19,635 nt of DNA, from NCBI GenBank assembly GCA_023433205.1, contig JAEZDS010000137.1:1-19635 (forward strand), written 5' to 3'. How positions within the stretch are numbered: the stretch's first letter is position 1; every line of letters begins with the position of its first letter. The DNA is from Bacteroidota bacterium (GTDB lineage Bacteria > Bacteroidota > Bacteroidia > B-17B0 > Aurantibacillaceae). This document shows, one piece after another, positions 1 through 7,661 of this stretch. A program made the translations under genes and the position numbers. The notes beneath the pieces were generated by a model. It ran no database searches. It was not told the DNA's origin and was given only the letters and a program-made list of their open reading frames with translations.

Positions 1-89
1 TGCGTAAACTGTGCAACGGTACCATTGACTGTCGCGAAGAAGATCACCTGGTGAACCGCAGGGTGGAACTACTGGTGTACAAAGACTGA
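1..89 (+). CDS. C-terminal fragment of an OmpA/MotB-domain outer-membrane protein
   Basis: Reading from base 3, the window opens inside a coding sequence that ends at TGA 87-89. The 28 visible residues contain CNGTIDCREEDHLVNRRVELLV. This matches the extreme C-terminus of OmpA-like peptidoglycan-binding domains in Bacteroidota, where a Cys pair flanks a short loop and an (N)RR-E/V-hydrophobic strand closes the fold. Such proteins bind meso-diaminopimelate of peptidoglycan from the outer membrane. The start and the upstream domains lie outside the window, so the full architecture (plain OmpA, PD40-OmpA or TPR-OmpA) cannot be told. The following 74 bp carry the grpE leader. Confidence 0.75.
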   Translation, partial: RKLCNGTIDCREEDHLVNRRVELLVYKD

Positions 90-129
90 CAATAATTCCT
101 GAAAAAATTTGTGGCAAAATAATTGAATC

Positions 130-147
130 AGGTAAGCTGAATTACCT
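130..147. promoter_or_regulatory. Inverted repeat in the grpE leader
   Basis: AGGTAA (130-135) and TTACCT (142-147) form a perfect 6-bp inverted repeat around a 6-nt spacer, ending 16 nt before the grpE ATG. It could be a small operator or an RNA hairpin close to the ribosome site. No CIRCE element (TTAGCACTC-N9-GAGTGCTAA) is present. Functional role is inference only. Confidence 0.3.
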
Positions 148-163
148 AGATAGTACTAAAACC

Positions 164-727
164 ATGCAGAAAGACGAGAATACGCCGAAAGAAGAAGCCA
201 CCGAAAAGGTGCAGGCAGAAAAGGAAACTGACAATAAGACCGAAAACAGCCAAAACACTGACGAAACGGGTAAAAATGCCAGTGTTTCTGACCTGGAGGC
301 CAAAAATGCCGAGCTCAACGAAAAATACCTGAGGTTATACAGCGAATTTGATAATTACCGCAAACGGACCATGCGCGAAAAAGCTGATATCATTAAAACC
401 GCAGGAGAAGATGTTTTTAAAGCCATATTGCCTGTTATAGACGACATGGAAAGGGCTGTAAAAGCCAACGAAAGTCAGGAGGACGTTAATTCCATTAAAG
501 AAGGAATGAAACTGATCTACAATAAATTCAAAAACGCGGCGCAGCAGAAAGGACTTCAGGCTTTTGACAGTGTGGGGCAGCCCTTTGATGCCGACCTGAT
601 GGAAGCGATAACCCACATACCTGCCGAAGACAAGGACATGAGTGGCAAGGTACTTGATGAAGTAGAGAAAGGTTATAAACTGGGAGATAAGGTAATACGT
701 TTCGCCAAGGTAGTGGTAGGACAGTAG
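164..727 (+). CDS. grpE: GrpE, nucleotide exchange factor of DnaK
   Basis: 187 residues, a usual GrpE length. Residues 1-45 are a charged, low-complexity E/K/N/T-rich tail. A long coiled-coil follows (LEAKNAELNEKYLRLYSEFDNYRKRT, about 44-69), the dimer-forming stalk of GrpE. The conserved PVIDDMERA stretch is near 90-98, and the C-terminal beta domain ends with GYKLGDKVIRFAKVVVG, the family signature that wedges open the DnaK nucleotide cleft. GrpE drives ADP release in the cytosolic DnaK-DnaJ-GrpE folding cycle. dnaJ starts 19 nt downstream, so the two are almost certainly co-transcribed. dnaK is not in the window. The ATG at 164 has an A-rich leader without a strong Shine-Dalgarno site, as is usual in Bacteroidota. 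Confidence 0.97.
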   Translation: MQKDENTPKEEATEKVQAEKETDNKTENSQNTDETGKNASVSDLEAKNAELNEKYLRLYSEFDNYRKRTMREKADIIKTAGEDVFKAILPVIDDMERAVKANESQEDVNSIKEGMKLIYNKFKNAAQQKGLQAFDSVGQPFDADLMEAITHIPAEDKDMSGKVLDEVEKGYKLGDKVIRFAKVVVGQ

Positions 728-746
728 GGAGTAAAAAAGCAAAAAA

Positions 747-1886
747 ATGTCGAAAAGAGATTATTACGAGATTCTGGGTGTTTCGCGCAATGCAGCCGAA
801 GATGAAATAAAAAAAGCATACAGGAAACTGGCCATTAAATATCATCCTGACAAAAATCCGGATGATAAACAAGCCGAAGAAAAATTCAAGGAGGCCGCTG
901 AGGCCTATGAAGTACTAAGCGATCCTGAAAAAAGGCAGCGTTACAACCAGTTTGGTCACGCGGGCGTAGGAAGCGCCGGAGGAGGCTTCGGAGGCGGTGG
1001 TATGAATATGGAAGACATCTTCAGCCAGTTCGGCGACATTTTTGGAGGAGCTTTCGGTGGATTTGGAGGAAGCGGTACCAGAGGCGGAAGAAGAGTGGCA
1101 AGGGGTACCAATCTTAGAGTGAAAGTAAAATTGAACCTCAAAGAGATCGCCCAGGGCGTAGAGAAAAAAATAAAAGTAAACAAACACGTTTCGTGCAAAA
1201 CCTGCAGCGGTACCGGCGCCAAGAACGGCAACTACGACACCTGCAGAACCTGCCACGGCTCAGGTACCATTACCCGTGTGCAGCAAACAATTCTCGGTGC
1301 AATGCAAACTCAAACCACCTGTTCTGCCTGTCATGGCGAAGGACGCATTGTACGCGACAAGTGTAACACCTGTCACGGCGATGGTATTGTTCGCGAGGAG
1401 GAAATAATCTCAATAAATATTCCGGCAGGAGTGGCGTCAGGCATGCAGCTAAGTATGAGCGGCAAAGGCAACGCCGCACCTCGCGGCGGCATAAACGGCG
1501 ACCTGCTTATTTTGATAGAGGAAGAAGAACATCCGCTGCTTAAGCGCGAAGGCAGTCACCTGATATACTACCTTAATATCGGCTTTCCCGACGCCGCCCT
1601 TGGCACATCGGTAGAAATCCCCACCATTGACGCTAAAGCCAAGATAAAGATCGAACCGGGAACGCAAAGCGGAAAAATGCTGCGGCTAAAAGGCAAAGGT
1701 CTGCCCGATGTTAATTCCTACAACCGCGGTGATCTTTTGGTGGAGATAAGTGTATACACGCCAACTCATCTGAACTCTGACGAAAGAAAGATGCTTGAAC
1801 AGCTGAAGGAGGCAAAAAATTTCGAGCCGAATCCAAGCAAAAAGGAAAAGGGGTTTTTCGACAGGATGAAAGAGTATTTTGATTAA
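747..1886 (+). CDS. dnaJ: DnaJ, Hsp40 co-chaperone (type I)
   Basis: 379 residues with all type I DnaJ parts in order. The J-domain (1-70) has the HPD motif at 33-35, which triggers DnaK ATP hydrolysis. A Gly/Phe-rich linker covers about 72-118 (repeated GGFGG and GGG units). Four zinc-binding CxxCxGxG repeats follow between about 149 and 216 (CKTCSGTG, CRTCHGSG, CSACHGEG, CNTCHGDG), then the C-terminal substrate-binding domains. The protein delivers unfolded clients to DnaK in the cytosol. It lies directly behind grpE. Its TAA stop overlaps, in TTAA at 1883-1886, the stop of the convergent histidine kinase gene, leaving no intergenic terminator. Confidence 0.98.
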   Translation: MSKRDYYEILGVSRNAAEDEIKKAYRKLAIKYHPDKNPDDKQAEEKFKEAAEAYEVLSDPEKRQRYNQFGHAGVGSAGGGFGGGGMNMEDIFSQFGDIFGGAFGGFGGSGTRGGRRVARGTNLRVKVKLNLKEIAQGVEKKIKVNKHVSCKTCSGTGAKNGNYDTCRTCHGSGTITRVQQTILGAMQTQTTCSACHGEGRIVRDKCNTCHGDGIVREEEIISINIPAGVASGMQLSMSGKGNAAPRGGINGDLLILIEEEEHPLLKREGSHLIYYLNIGFPDAALGTSVEIPTIDAKAKIKIEPGTQSGKMLRLKGKGLPDVNSYNRGDLLVEISVYTPTHLNSDERKMLEQLKEAKNFEPNPSKKEKGFFDRMKEYFD

Positions 1887-4048
1887 GCTTTCTGCGCCGC
1901 TTCAGTAGTTTTAACCAGTTGCCCAAGGGCCTTGTTTAAAACCAAAGTGATTTTGGTGCCTTTACCGGGCTGCGATTCCACTTCCATTTTTGCGTGGTGG
2001 CTTTGTACTATCTTAAATACTATAGACATGCCCAGGCCGGTTCCTTCCCCTACATCTTTGGTGGTGAAAAAAGGTTCAAAAATCTTCTCCTTTACTTCAG
2101 GAGTCATTCCAGTGCCGGTATCTTCAAACTCAGCGTAGATCTTTCCGTCCTTTTCATAGGTAGTTACGGAAAGCTTATTGGGCCCATCAGTTTTCTTCGA
2201 CATGGCGTAAATCGAATTGGTGAGCAGATTCATAAATACCTGGTTCAGCTTTCCGGGGTAACACTCAATTAAGGGCAGCTTTGCCAGATTCAGTACTACC
2301 TCAACGTTTTTGGGAATTGAACTGCGGATCAGTACAAGCGTAGATTCAATGCCCTCGTTGATGTCGGCTTCTTTCAGATCACTTTCATCAAGACGGGAAA
2401 AATTCTTTAGTCCGGATACAATTTCGGCTGTACGTTTGGCCCCGTCCTCAATACCATGCAGGAGTGTATTTATCTCTTCTTTGAGATATACCAGATCAAT
2501 CTTTTTCTTAAAATCTTCAATTTCCTTTAACCTGGCTTCAACTCCTTCGCCCGCTTCTACCCCTTCATACTTATCAACCACTTCAAACACTTCGCTTATG
2601 TCTACTTTAAGAGGTTTAAGGTTAGCACTTACAAAATTGATTGGGTTATTGATCTCATGAGCGATCCCGGCCGTGAGCTGACCTAGCGATGCCATTTTTT
2701 CTGCATTAACCAGCTGGGTCTGAGCCTCCTTCAGATCAGTGAGGGTTCTGTTTAACTCACCATTTGTTTCTTCCAGCTCAAGTGTACGTTCGTGAACCTT
2801 TTTTTCAAGGATCACATTCTGTTCTTTGATCAGCTGCTGGTTTTGCTGAGAAACCAGCAGGGCTTCAGCCTGCGACTGTTCCTTTTCCTTTTTAAGAACG
2901 TTAATGCGGTCGGCAAGAGCGAGAGACAGCAGAACCACCTCAGCAGCTGCTCCAAAAGGCATCATATAGAAAGTAACATCATTGCTCGGCAGCAGGCCAA
3001 GGTTGGTTAACGCATACACCGTAACCCCAAGCAGGAACAGCGACCATGCCAGGAGAAAAAAACGCGCCGGGCGGTAGTTGCTCCTGAACACTATCACCGC
3101 GCAGATAAGCATATAACATGACAGTATGGTAGCGTTGATGGTAATTACCAGGTAGCTGAGCGGGAACAATCCGCCCACTGCAAGCAGGAAAGCAACCCCG
3201 TATATTCCGTTGAACCACTTGAACCCCTTATCCAGCCTGGGGCAGTAGTAGGCGGTGTTAAGAAACAAACGCATAAAATAGGCGGCTGCCATGCCTACAA
3301 GAGGTGAAAAAATAAAGGGACTCCATTGTGCCAGCCAGGGGCTTCCGGGCCACAGATACTGAAAAGTATAGCCTTGTATACTTATCTGCGTTAAGATTAC
3401 CGTAGCCAGATAAATAATATAGATCAGGTAGGTGCGGTCGCGTACTGTTATATAAAGAAAAGCATTGTAAAGGAACATCACCACCATGATGCCTGCAAAA
3501 AGACCAAAAACAAAGTCCCGCGTTTTGTTATTCTCAAAAACCGCTTCCTGAGAACCAAGCAAAATGGGAACCTTAAGGTTGTCGCGGGAATGAATACGCA
3601 GGTAAAAACTTGCTTCTCTGCCCTGCGGAGCAACTACGCGAAAGATATAGTTAGGATCAAAGAATTCACGAGCTTTAAAGTGAAAAGCTTCCCCTCCTTT
3701 CAGGATCGTATAATCGCCTGAAGACAGCGGGTGAAAAAAATCTATTTCATCAAGACCAGGTTGTGAAACCTGCAAAAGATATTCCGGTCGCGCCGAGAGA
3801 TTTTTTAAAGTAATCCGGAGCCAGAAAGTAGAGTTACTGATACCAAAATTAGGTACATCGTTCTCAATCTTCCTGAAATCCTCTGACCTGATAACTTCCC
3901 TTAAAGAAAGGGAGCTGCTTTTATCTTCTAAATAGGCTATTCCGCTCGTAATAACGGTGCTGGAATTGAACCCTTCGTGAATGACGTGCTGCGCAAAGGC
4001 ATAAACACCGGCAAAAACTGATAAAAGGAAAAAAATCAGGCGATTCAT
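1883..4048 (-). CDS. 7TM-DISM sensor histidine kinase
   Basis: 721 residues. A signal peptide (1-20, ending AFAQ) leads into a periplasmic 7TMR-DISMED2-like carbohydrate-binding-type domain (about 30-160). A seven-helix DISM membrane module follows (about 178-382), then a coiled-coil (about 384-450). The dimerisation/phosphoacceptor helix carries GIAHEINNP with His464. The HATPase domain shows the N-box (LNQVFMNLLTNSIYAM, 601-616), DTGTG at 643-647, FEPFFTTK and GTGLGMSI. It should autophosphorylate on His464 after sensing a periplasmic or membrane ligand and pass phosphate to a separate regulator, since it has no receiver of its own. Its ATG overlaps the stop of the upstream GNAT gene as ATGA, so translation is likely coupled and the kinase is the last gene of the operon. 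The divergent receiver at 7192 is the nearest partner candidate. Confidence 0.93.
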   Translation of the reverse strand: MNRLIFFLLSVFAGVYAFAQHVIHEGFNSSTVITSGIAYLEDKSSSLSLREVIRSEDFRKIENDVPNFGISNSTFWLRITLKNLSARPEYLLQVSQPGLDEIDFFHPLSSGDYTILKGGEAFHFKAREFFDPNYIFRVVAPQGREASFYLRIHSRDNLKVPILLGSQEAVFENNKTRDFVFGLFAGIMVVMFLYNAFLYITVRDRTYLIYIIYLATVILTQISIQGYTFQYLWPGSPWLAQWSPFIFSPLVGMAAAYFMRLFLNTAYYCPRLDKGFKWFNGIYGVAFLLAVGGLFPLSYLVITINATILSCYMLICAVIVFRSNYRPARFFLLAWSLFLLGVTVYALTNLGLLPSNDVTFYMMPFGAAAEVVLLSLALADRINVLKKEKEQSQAEALLVSQQNQQLIKEQNVILEKKVHERTLELEETNGELNRTLTDLKEAQTQLVNAEKMASLGQLTAGIAHEINNPINFVSANLKPLKVDISEVFEVVDKYEGVEAGEGVEARLKEIEDFKKKIDLVYLKEEINTLLHGIEDGAKRTAEIVSGLKNFSRLDESDLKEADINEGIESTLVLIRSSIPKNVEVVLNLAKLPLIECYPGKLNQVFMNLLTNSIYAMSKKTDGPNKLSVTTYEKDGKIYAEFEDTGTGMTPEVKEKIFEPFFTTKDVGEGTGLGMSIVFKIVQSHHAKMEVESQPGKGTKITLVLNKALGQLVKTTEAAQKA

Positions 4049-4746
4049 TCGCTTTGGTTTTGTTTGATAATCAACTGGTAATCGATCTCAACCTCCACGC
4101 CGTTGGGACCTTTTTCCAGGCAAACCTGATTCGGTTCTTTTCTCAGAGAAAGCATTTTTTCACGATCGAAATCTTCAGCAGTTGACAGATCTTTCGCGTT
4201 AAGGATACCCAGCACCCTAGCCACATAATTTTCATTTGGGTACACGAACTCGCCACCGGCGCCCAGTGAAGTATCTACCACAAAACCCACCTTGCGGAAC
4301 ATTTTTAGTGTGTAGTCAGCGCAAATTCCCATCAGAGTGTGGCAGTTGATCTGGTTTAGAGTGGAGATACCAGCTCTTACAAGCATAATGCTAAGGCCCA
4401 TGCCCGCAACTTCTTTGGCGTTCCATAATGCACAAAGCTCACCCACTCCTTCATTGAGATACTGTTTAACTATCTGATGAATATTCGGGTCCATTTTTCC
4501 GATCGCCTTCTCAACTGGCAGCGGGTTAATTCCGTCTGCGATCTGTGTTCTCACACCGCCTACCACAGTGCCGTCTTCCTTTTCCGCTATCACACAATAA
4601 ACGGTGTCCCACTGCATCCAATCTTTGTTATTGGTGGTGATGTTGGTAATTCCATAGTTAACGAGCACCTGCACATGACCTTCCAGATACTTTTCACAAA
4701 GCTCAGGATTTTCAGTGGCTTTAAATGCCCGAAATCTTAATTTCAT
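4045..4746 (-). CDS. GNAT-fold acyltransferase-like protein, possibly LuxI/FeeM-like
   Basis: 233 residues, no signal peptide, so cytosolic. The middle reads like a GNAT core: a strand with CVIAEKEDGTVVGGVRTQI (51-69), then GELCALWNAKEVAGMGLSIMLVRAGI (102-127), where motif A would bind the CoA or ACP pyrophosphate, then CHTLMGICADYTLKMFRKVGF (135-155), a typical late GNAT strand-helix. The order Trp-Asp near 46-47, Arg66 and Glu103 recalls acyl-homoserine lactone and N-acyl amino acid synthases, which use acyl-ACP. That resemblance is weak and is inference. The gene starts 3 nt after the ThiF-nitroreductase stop and overlaps the kinase start, so all three are probably one transcript. It could equally be an ordinary N-acetyltransferase acting on the partner enzyme's substrate. 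Confidence 0.6.
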   Translation of the reverse strand: MKLRFRAFKATENPELCEKYLEGHVQVLVNYGITNITTNNKDWMQWDTVYCVIAEKEDGTVVGGVRTQIADGINPLPVEKAIGKMDPNIHQIVKQYLNEGVGELCALWNAKEVAGMGLSIMLVRAGISTLNQINCHTLMGICADYTLKMFRKVGFVVDTSLGAGGEFVYPNENYVARVLGILNAKDLSTAEDFDREKMLSLRKEPNQVCLEKGPNGVEVEIDYQLIIKQNQSE

Positions 4747-4749
4747 AGA

Positions 4750-7011
4750 TCAGTTTACCTTTATGTACACCTCCTCAGCAGTTTTCCTCAGATCATGCCC
4801 TGTGGCCATTACACCAGCCGTGAGCCTGAAAAGGAGCACTACATTGGTGGCTTCCATTCCGCTAAATATAAGTGAAAGTTGTTCGTTTAATTCGATTAAA
4901 TGAGTTTTTTTTCCCGGATCTGATGTGTGTTCGAGGTATTGCATGGCCAGGGGAGAAGAGACAGGGTGGAATCCCACCCCCAGGCCGGTGGATTCCAGCC
5001 ACAAACGTTGCATCAGCATCCCCGCCTTAATAACACCCTGCGTGTCCTGAACATCAACCTGCAGCAGGCCGATCGCCGAACTGCTTTCTATTAGTTCTTT
5101 GGTGTACTTGGCAAACGCTGTTCCCAGCTGCCACTGGCCCAGCAACCTGCTCACCGCAGGGTCCTTCACCACTTCCATTGCCAGCTCAACTGCAGGCGGC
5201 CAGTGCATTTTTTCTTTGCTTACACCTGCCTGAGCGCCGGGTGAAGCCCGAAGGATCCGGCTGAAATATTCGGAGTGAAGGGTTTCATCGGTCAACATGA
5301 ATTTCTCTGCTTCGCCACAGAAGAATGCAATCTTTTTGATGGTCTCAGGCGCTTCAATCAGCTGCAGTGATACGCCATCTTCTCTGTGCGAAAGCAAGCT
5401 GCTTCTTTGCGGCTCAGTGAGCCTATCGCCATTGCCTTTTAAACGTGTAGTGGCCCTGGCAGTTATTGTGTCTCCTATATTATTTTTGGATGATGAGGCT
5501 GCTCTGCTCATACTCAGTCTGGCGGCGATACGATGTGCCGCGCCAAAGGGACAGATCTGAACCCTTGCCAAAAACCCCAGCTCATCAGCTTTAAGACGTG
5601 CGTTTTCAATGGCCGCCCCAAGCGACATAAATAAATTATGGTCCAGCGGATCACTCGCAAAGTCGTTCGTTTTTGCAGCGTTTATCAACACCAGATCGTT
5701 GCCATTCTGAATCCACAGCCAGGGTTGGGCGTTTCCGAATGAAGGCGCCAGCCTCGCCGCATCAACGATCTGCCGCAACTCTTTATCATATGTCTCTTTT
5801 TGGGGATCTACATTCAGGCCCTGAACAATTTTTGCAAGGTCTTCGTCGTTGATCACGTAGGGCTTAAATTCCCCGGCAGCACAAGTCTCAGAATTCTTGT
5901 TGCCTATCAGCTGTTCTACATCTACGTAATACCTGCCGGAATCTGTAAAATGATTAAGCAGAATTCGCCGGCTGACATCCGCTGTAATACCTCCTCCCAT
6001 GGTAACAGCTGAAGCCAGTTGCGGCCAGGTATTGATGGTATGCTGCATTTCAAGCATAGAAGCCCTTAACCTGCTGCTGGTTTTTTCGAAACCAAGCACA
6101 TCAAGCATGTAGGGAATCTTTTCTTCGTTGGTTTTGAGCGATTTAAGAGTGGGAATGTCAAGATTTTTTACGATTCCATGAAGAATGGGCCGCTGCGGTT
6201 CCAGGTCAAACCGTTCAACATCAACCATACAGCGATCACTGGCTTCCATGATCACCGGAACTTGCAGTTCGCGCGCCTTATGCCTGCACAGTATCTTGAT
6301 ATCAAAACCATCTGATTCTTCAACCAGCAGGTCGAGTTTGCCTCCCTCACCAAAGAATTCATCCATGTTTTGTTCGGTCAAACCCTGTGTAAAACACTTG
6401 ACATGGATATAGGGATCGATTTCGGCAATCTCGCGGGCCACCGAATACACCTTTGGCAAACCAAGGTTATGAACACCTGTGCGGATACGGTTGAGGTTGG
6501 TTAGCTCCAGCAGGTCAAAATCGGCGAGCCTGATCTCCCCGCAAACCCTTTCCATGGCCAAGGTAACCGATACCGATTGCCCCACTGAGAGGCCTACAAC
6601 GCCGATCTTTTTGGTTGCCAGCTGATCACGCTCTGCCGGGGTGATCTTATACTGGTTGCGGCTGGTACGTACAGTCACAAACTCTTCGTGGTCGAGAATA
6701 TGCACCAGGCGGCGCGACCAGGGGTAATAGGCCCACACCCCGTAGGCCTTGGGATCTGAGCCTATCCGTTTCCTGGCTTCATCTTCCAGCTCACTGTTGC
6801 TGAAACGTACAGAGGGATTAAGGGCCTTTAACAGTTCCTTTACCTGATCAAAAAGTACATCCACCAGATAGAGACCGGGTACCTGAAGCACCTTCTCAAA
6901 ATCTTTAACCTGTTCCTGCTGCCTAAGCCTGAACAGGGTGGGTTTGAAGAGGCTGAAAGAGGCCGATGCCTGAATGCGCAGTGCTTCAATCTGTTGAGAT
7001 ATTTTATCCAT
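4750..7011 (-). CDS. ThiF/E1-like adenylyltransferase fused to nitroreductase (Rv1355c / 'MoeY' family)
   Basis: 753 residues in two enzymatic parts. The N-terminal half is a ThiF/MoeB/E1-like domain. It has an ATP/Rossmann loop IGVVGLSVG (136-144), the acidic LADFDLLELTNLNRI motif (162-176; D164, D166, N174, R175), K187, and a degenerate crossover region with EESDGFD (231-237). No CxxC zinc pairs and no obvious thioester Cys are visible. The C-terminal half (about 405-753) is a nitroreductase-like flavin fold, recognisable by ARLAPSFGNAQPWLW (419-433) and a late GLGVGFHPVSSP segment. This fusion is the one known from Mycobacterium Rv1355c, often named MoeY although a molybdopterin role is not established. 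Adenylation plus flavin oxidoreduction recalls ThiF and dehydrogenase partners in azole peptide pathways, but no precursor peptide is seen. First gene of the operon. Confidence 0.88.
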   Translation of the reverse strand: MDKISQQIEALRIQASASFSLFKPTLFRLRQQEQVKDFEKVLQVPGLYLVDVLFDQVKELLKALNPSVRFSNSELEDEARKRIGSDPKAYGVWAYYPWSRRLVHILDHEEFVTVRTSRNQYKITPAERDQLATKKIGVVGLSVGQSVSVTLAMERVCGEIRLADFDLLELTNLNRIRTGVHNLGLPKVYSVAREIAEIDPYIHVKCFTQGLTEQNMDEFFGEGGKLDLLVEESDGFDIKILCRHKARELQVPVIMEASDRCMVDVERFDLEPQRPILHGIVKNLDIPTLKSLKTNEEKIPYMLDVLGFEKTSSRLRASMLEMQHTINTWPQLASAVTMGGGITADVSRRILLNHFTDSGRYYVDVEQLIGNKNSETCAAGEFKPYVINDEDLAKIVQGLNVDPQKETYDKELRQIVDAARLAPSFGNAQPWLWIQNGNDLVLINAAKTNDFASDPLDHNLFMSLGAAIENARLKADELGFLARVQICPFGAAHRIAARLSMSRAASSSKNNIGDTITARATTRLKGNGDRLTEPQRSSLLSHREDGVSLQLIEAPETIKKIAFFCGEAEKFMLTDETLHSEYFSRILRASPGAQAGVSKEKMHWPPAVELAMEVVKDPAVSRLLGQWQLGTAFAKYTKELIESSSAIGLLQVDVQDTQGVIKAGMLMQRLWLESTGLGVGFHPVSSPLAMQYLEHTSDPGKKTHLIELNEQLSLIFSGMEATNVVLLFRLTAGVMATGHDLRKTAEEVYIKVN

Positions 7012-7036
7012 AGAGGGGGCGTATAGAGGGGGCGTA
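7011..7036. repeat. Perfect 13-bp tandem duplication at the ThiF-nitroreductase start
   Basis: TAGAGGGGGCGTA occurs twice head to tail at 7011-7023 and 7024-7036 (plus-strand reading). The first copy begins on the last base of the reverse-strand ATG (7009-7011), so the duplication forms the immediate 5' leader of the ThiF-nitroreductase gene. On the transcript this is a C-rich, purine-poor sequence just before the start codon. Confidence 0.9.
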
Positions 7037-7191
7037 AGGAGAGATTTGGTGCAGTGTGTTTTGTGTAAATAGCCCGCGGGCTGAATTTGGTAAAAATAAA
7101 ATTATTATTCATACATTCGGACACAGCAATAAATTAACTAACTTAGAAAACCCGGTCACCGCACCAACACTGAACCGGCGATTAAACACAC
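7012..7191. promoter_or_regulatory. Divergent control region with a 12-bp palindrome
   Basis: This 180-bp gap separates the leftward ThiF-GNAT-kinase operon from the rightward receiver gene and must hold both promoters. It contains the tandem repeat next to the operon start and the perfect palindrome AGCCCGCGGGCT at 7071-7082, flanked by AT-rich sequence (AAAT on one side, GAATTT on the other). An AT-rich block with a near-match TAATTTTA (reverse strand) lies around 7095-7110. The palindrome sits where a dimeric regulator could act on both directions. Confidence 0.5.
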
Positions 7192-7659
7192 ATGAGCCAG
7201 GAATCAAATATCAACGTACTTTACGTTGACGACGAGGAAAATAATCTGCAGGCCTTTAAAGCGTCATTCAGAAGAGTGTTCAATGTATTTACTGCCATCT
7301 CAGCTGACGAGGGGAAAAAGATACTTGCCCAAAACGAAATTCATGTTCTTATTACCGACCAGCGTATGCCCGGCACCTTAGGCACCGAGCTGCTGGCGCA
7401 GGCTGTGAAGGATTATCCTGACCAGATCAGAATTCTTCTTACGGGTTTTTCTGATATCGAAGCCATTAAAGATGCCATCAACAGGGGCCAGATCTACCAT
7501 TACCTGCAAAAACCCTGGAACGACAATGAGCTGAGAGATACCATTGAAAAAGCTTACAAGGTTTATCATCTCAAGAAAAAGCAGAAAGAGCTGAGTGAGC
7601 AGTTACTTGCCACCAACGAACAGCTTGAGTTTATGCTCAGGCAGAAACTTCTTTCATAA
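7192..7659 (+). CDS. Stand-alone response-regulator receiver with coiled tail (RpfG-like)
   Basis: 155 residues. The receiver has the acidic pair D13-D14, phosphoacceptor D56 (LITDQRMPG), T84 (LLTGFSD) and K107 in YLQKPW. The RMPG and YLQKPWN spellings are typical of RpfG/HupR-type receivers, which usually continue into HD-GYP, PP2C or kinase domains. Here the protein ends after a charged helical tail (about 120-155, KKKQKELSEQLLATNEQLEFML), so no output domain is present. It may act by protein contact or dimerise through the tail. Divergent from, and probably co-regulated with, the operon encoding the 7TM-DISM kinase, whose own coiled-coil has a similar Q/E/L-rich character. Pairing with that kinase is inference. 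Confidence 0.9.
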   Translation: MSQESNINVLYVDDEENNLQAFKASFRRVFNVFTAISADEGKKILAQNEIHVLITDQRMPGTLGTELLAQAVKDYPDQIRILLTGFSDIEAIKDAINRGQIYHYLQKPWNDNELRDTIEKAYKVYHLKKKQKELSEQLLATNEQLEFMLRQKLLS

Positions 7660-7661
7660 CT

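Noticed and set aside
90..163. Search for a CIRCE operator upstream of grpE
   Set aside because: No TTAGCACTC-type repeat is present.
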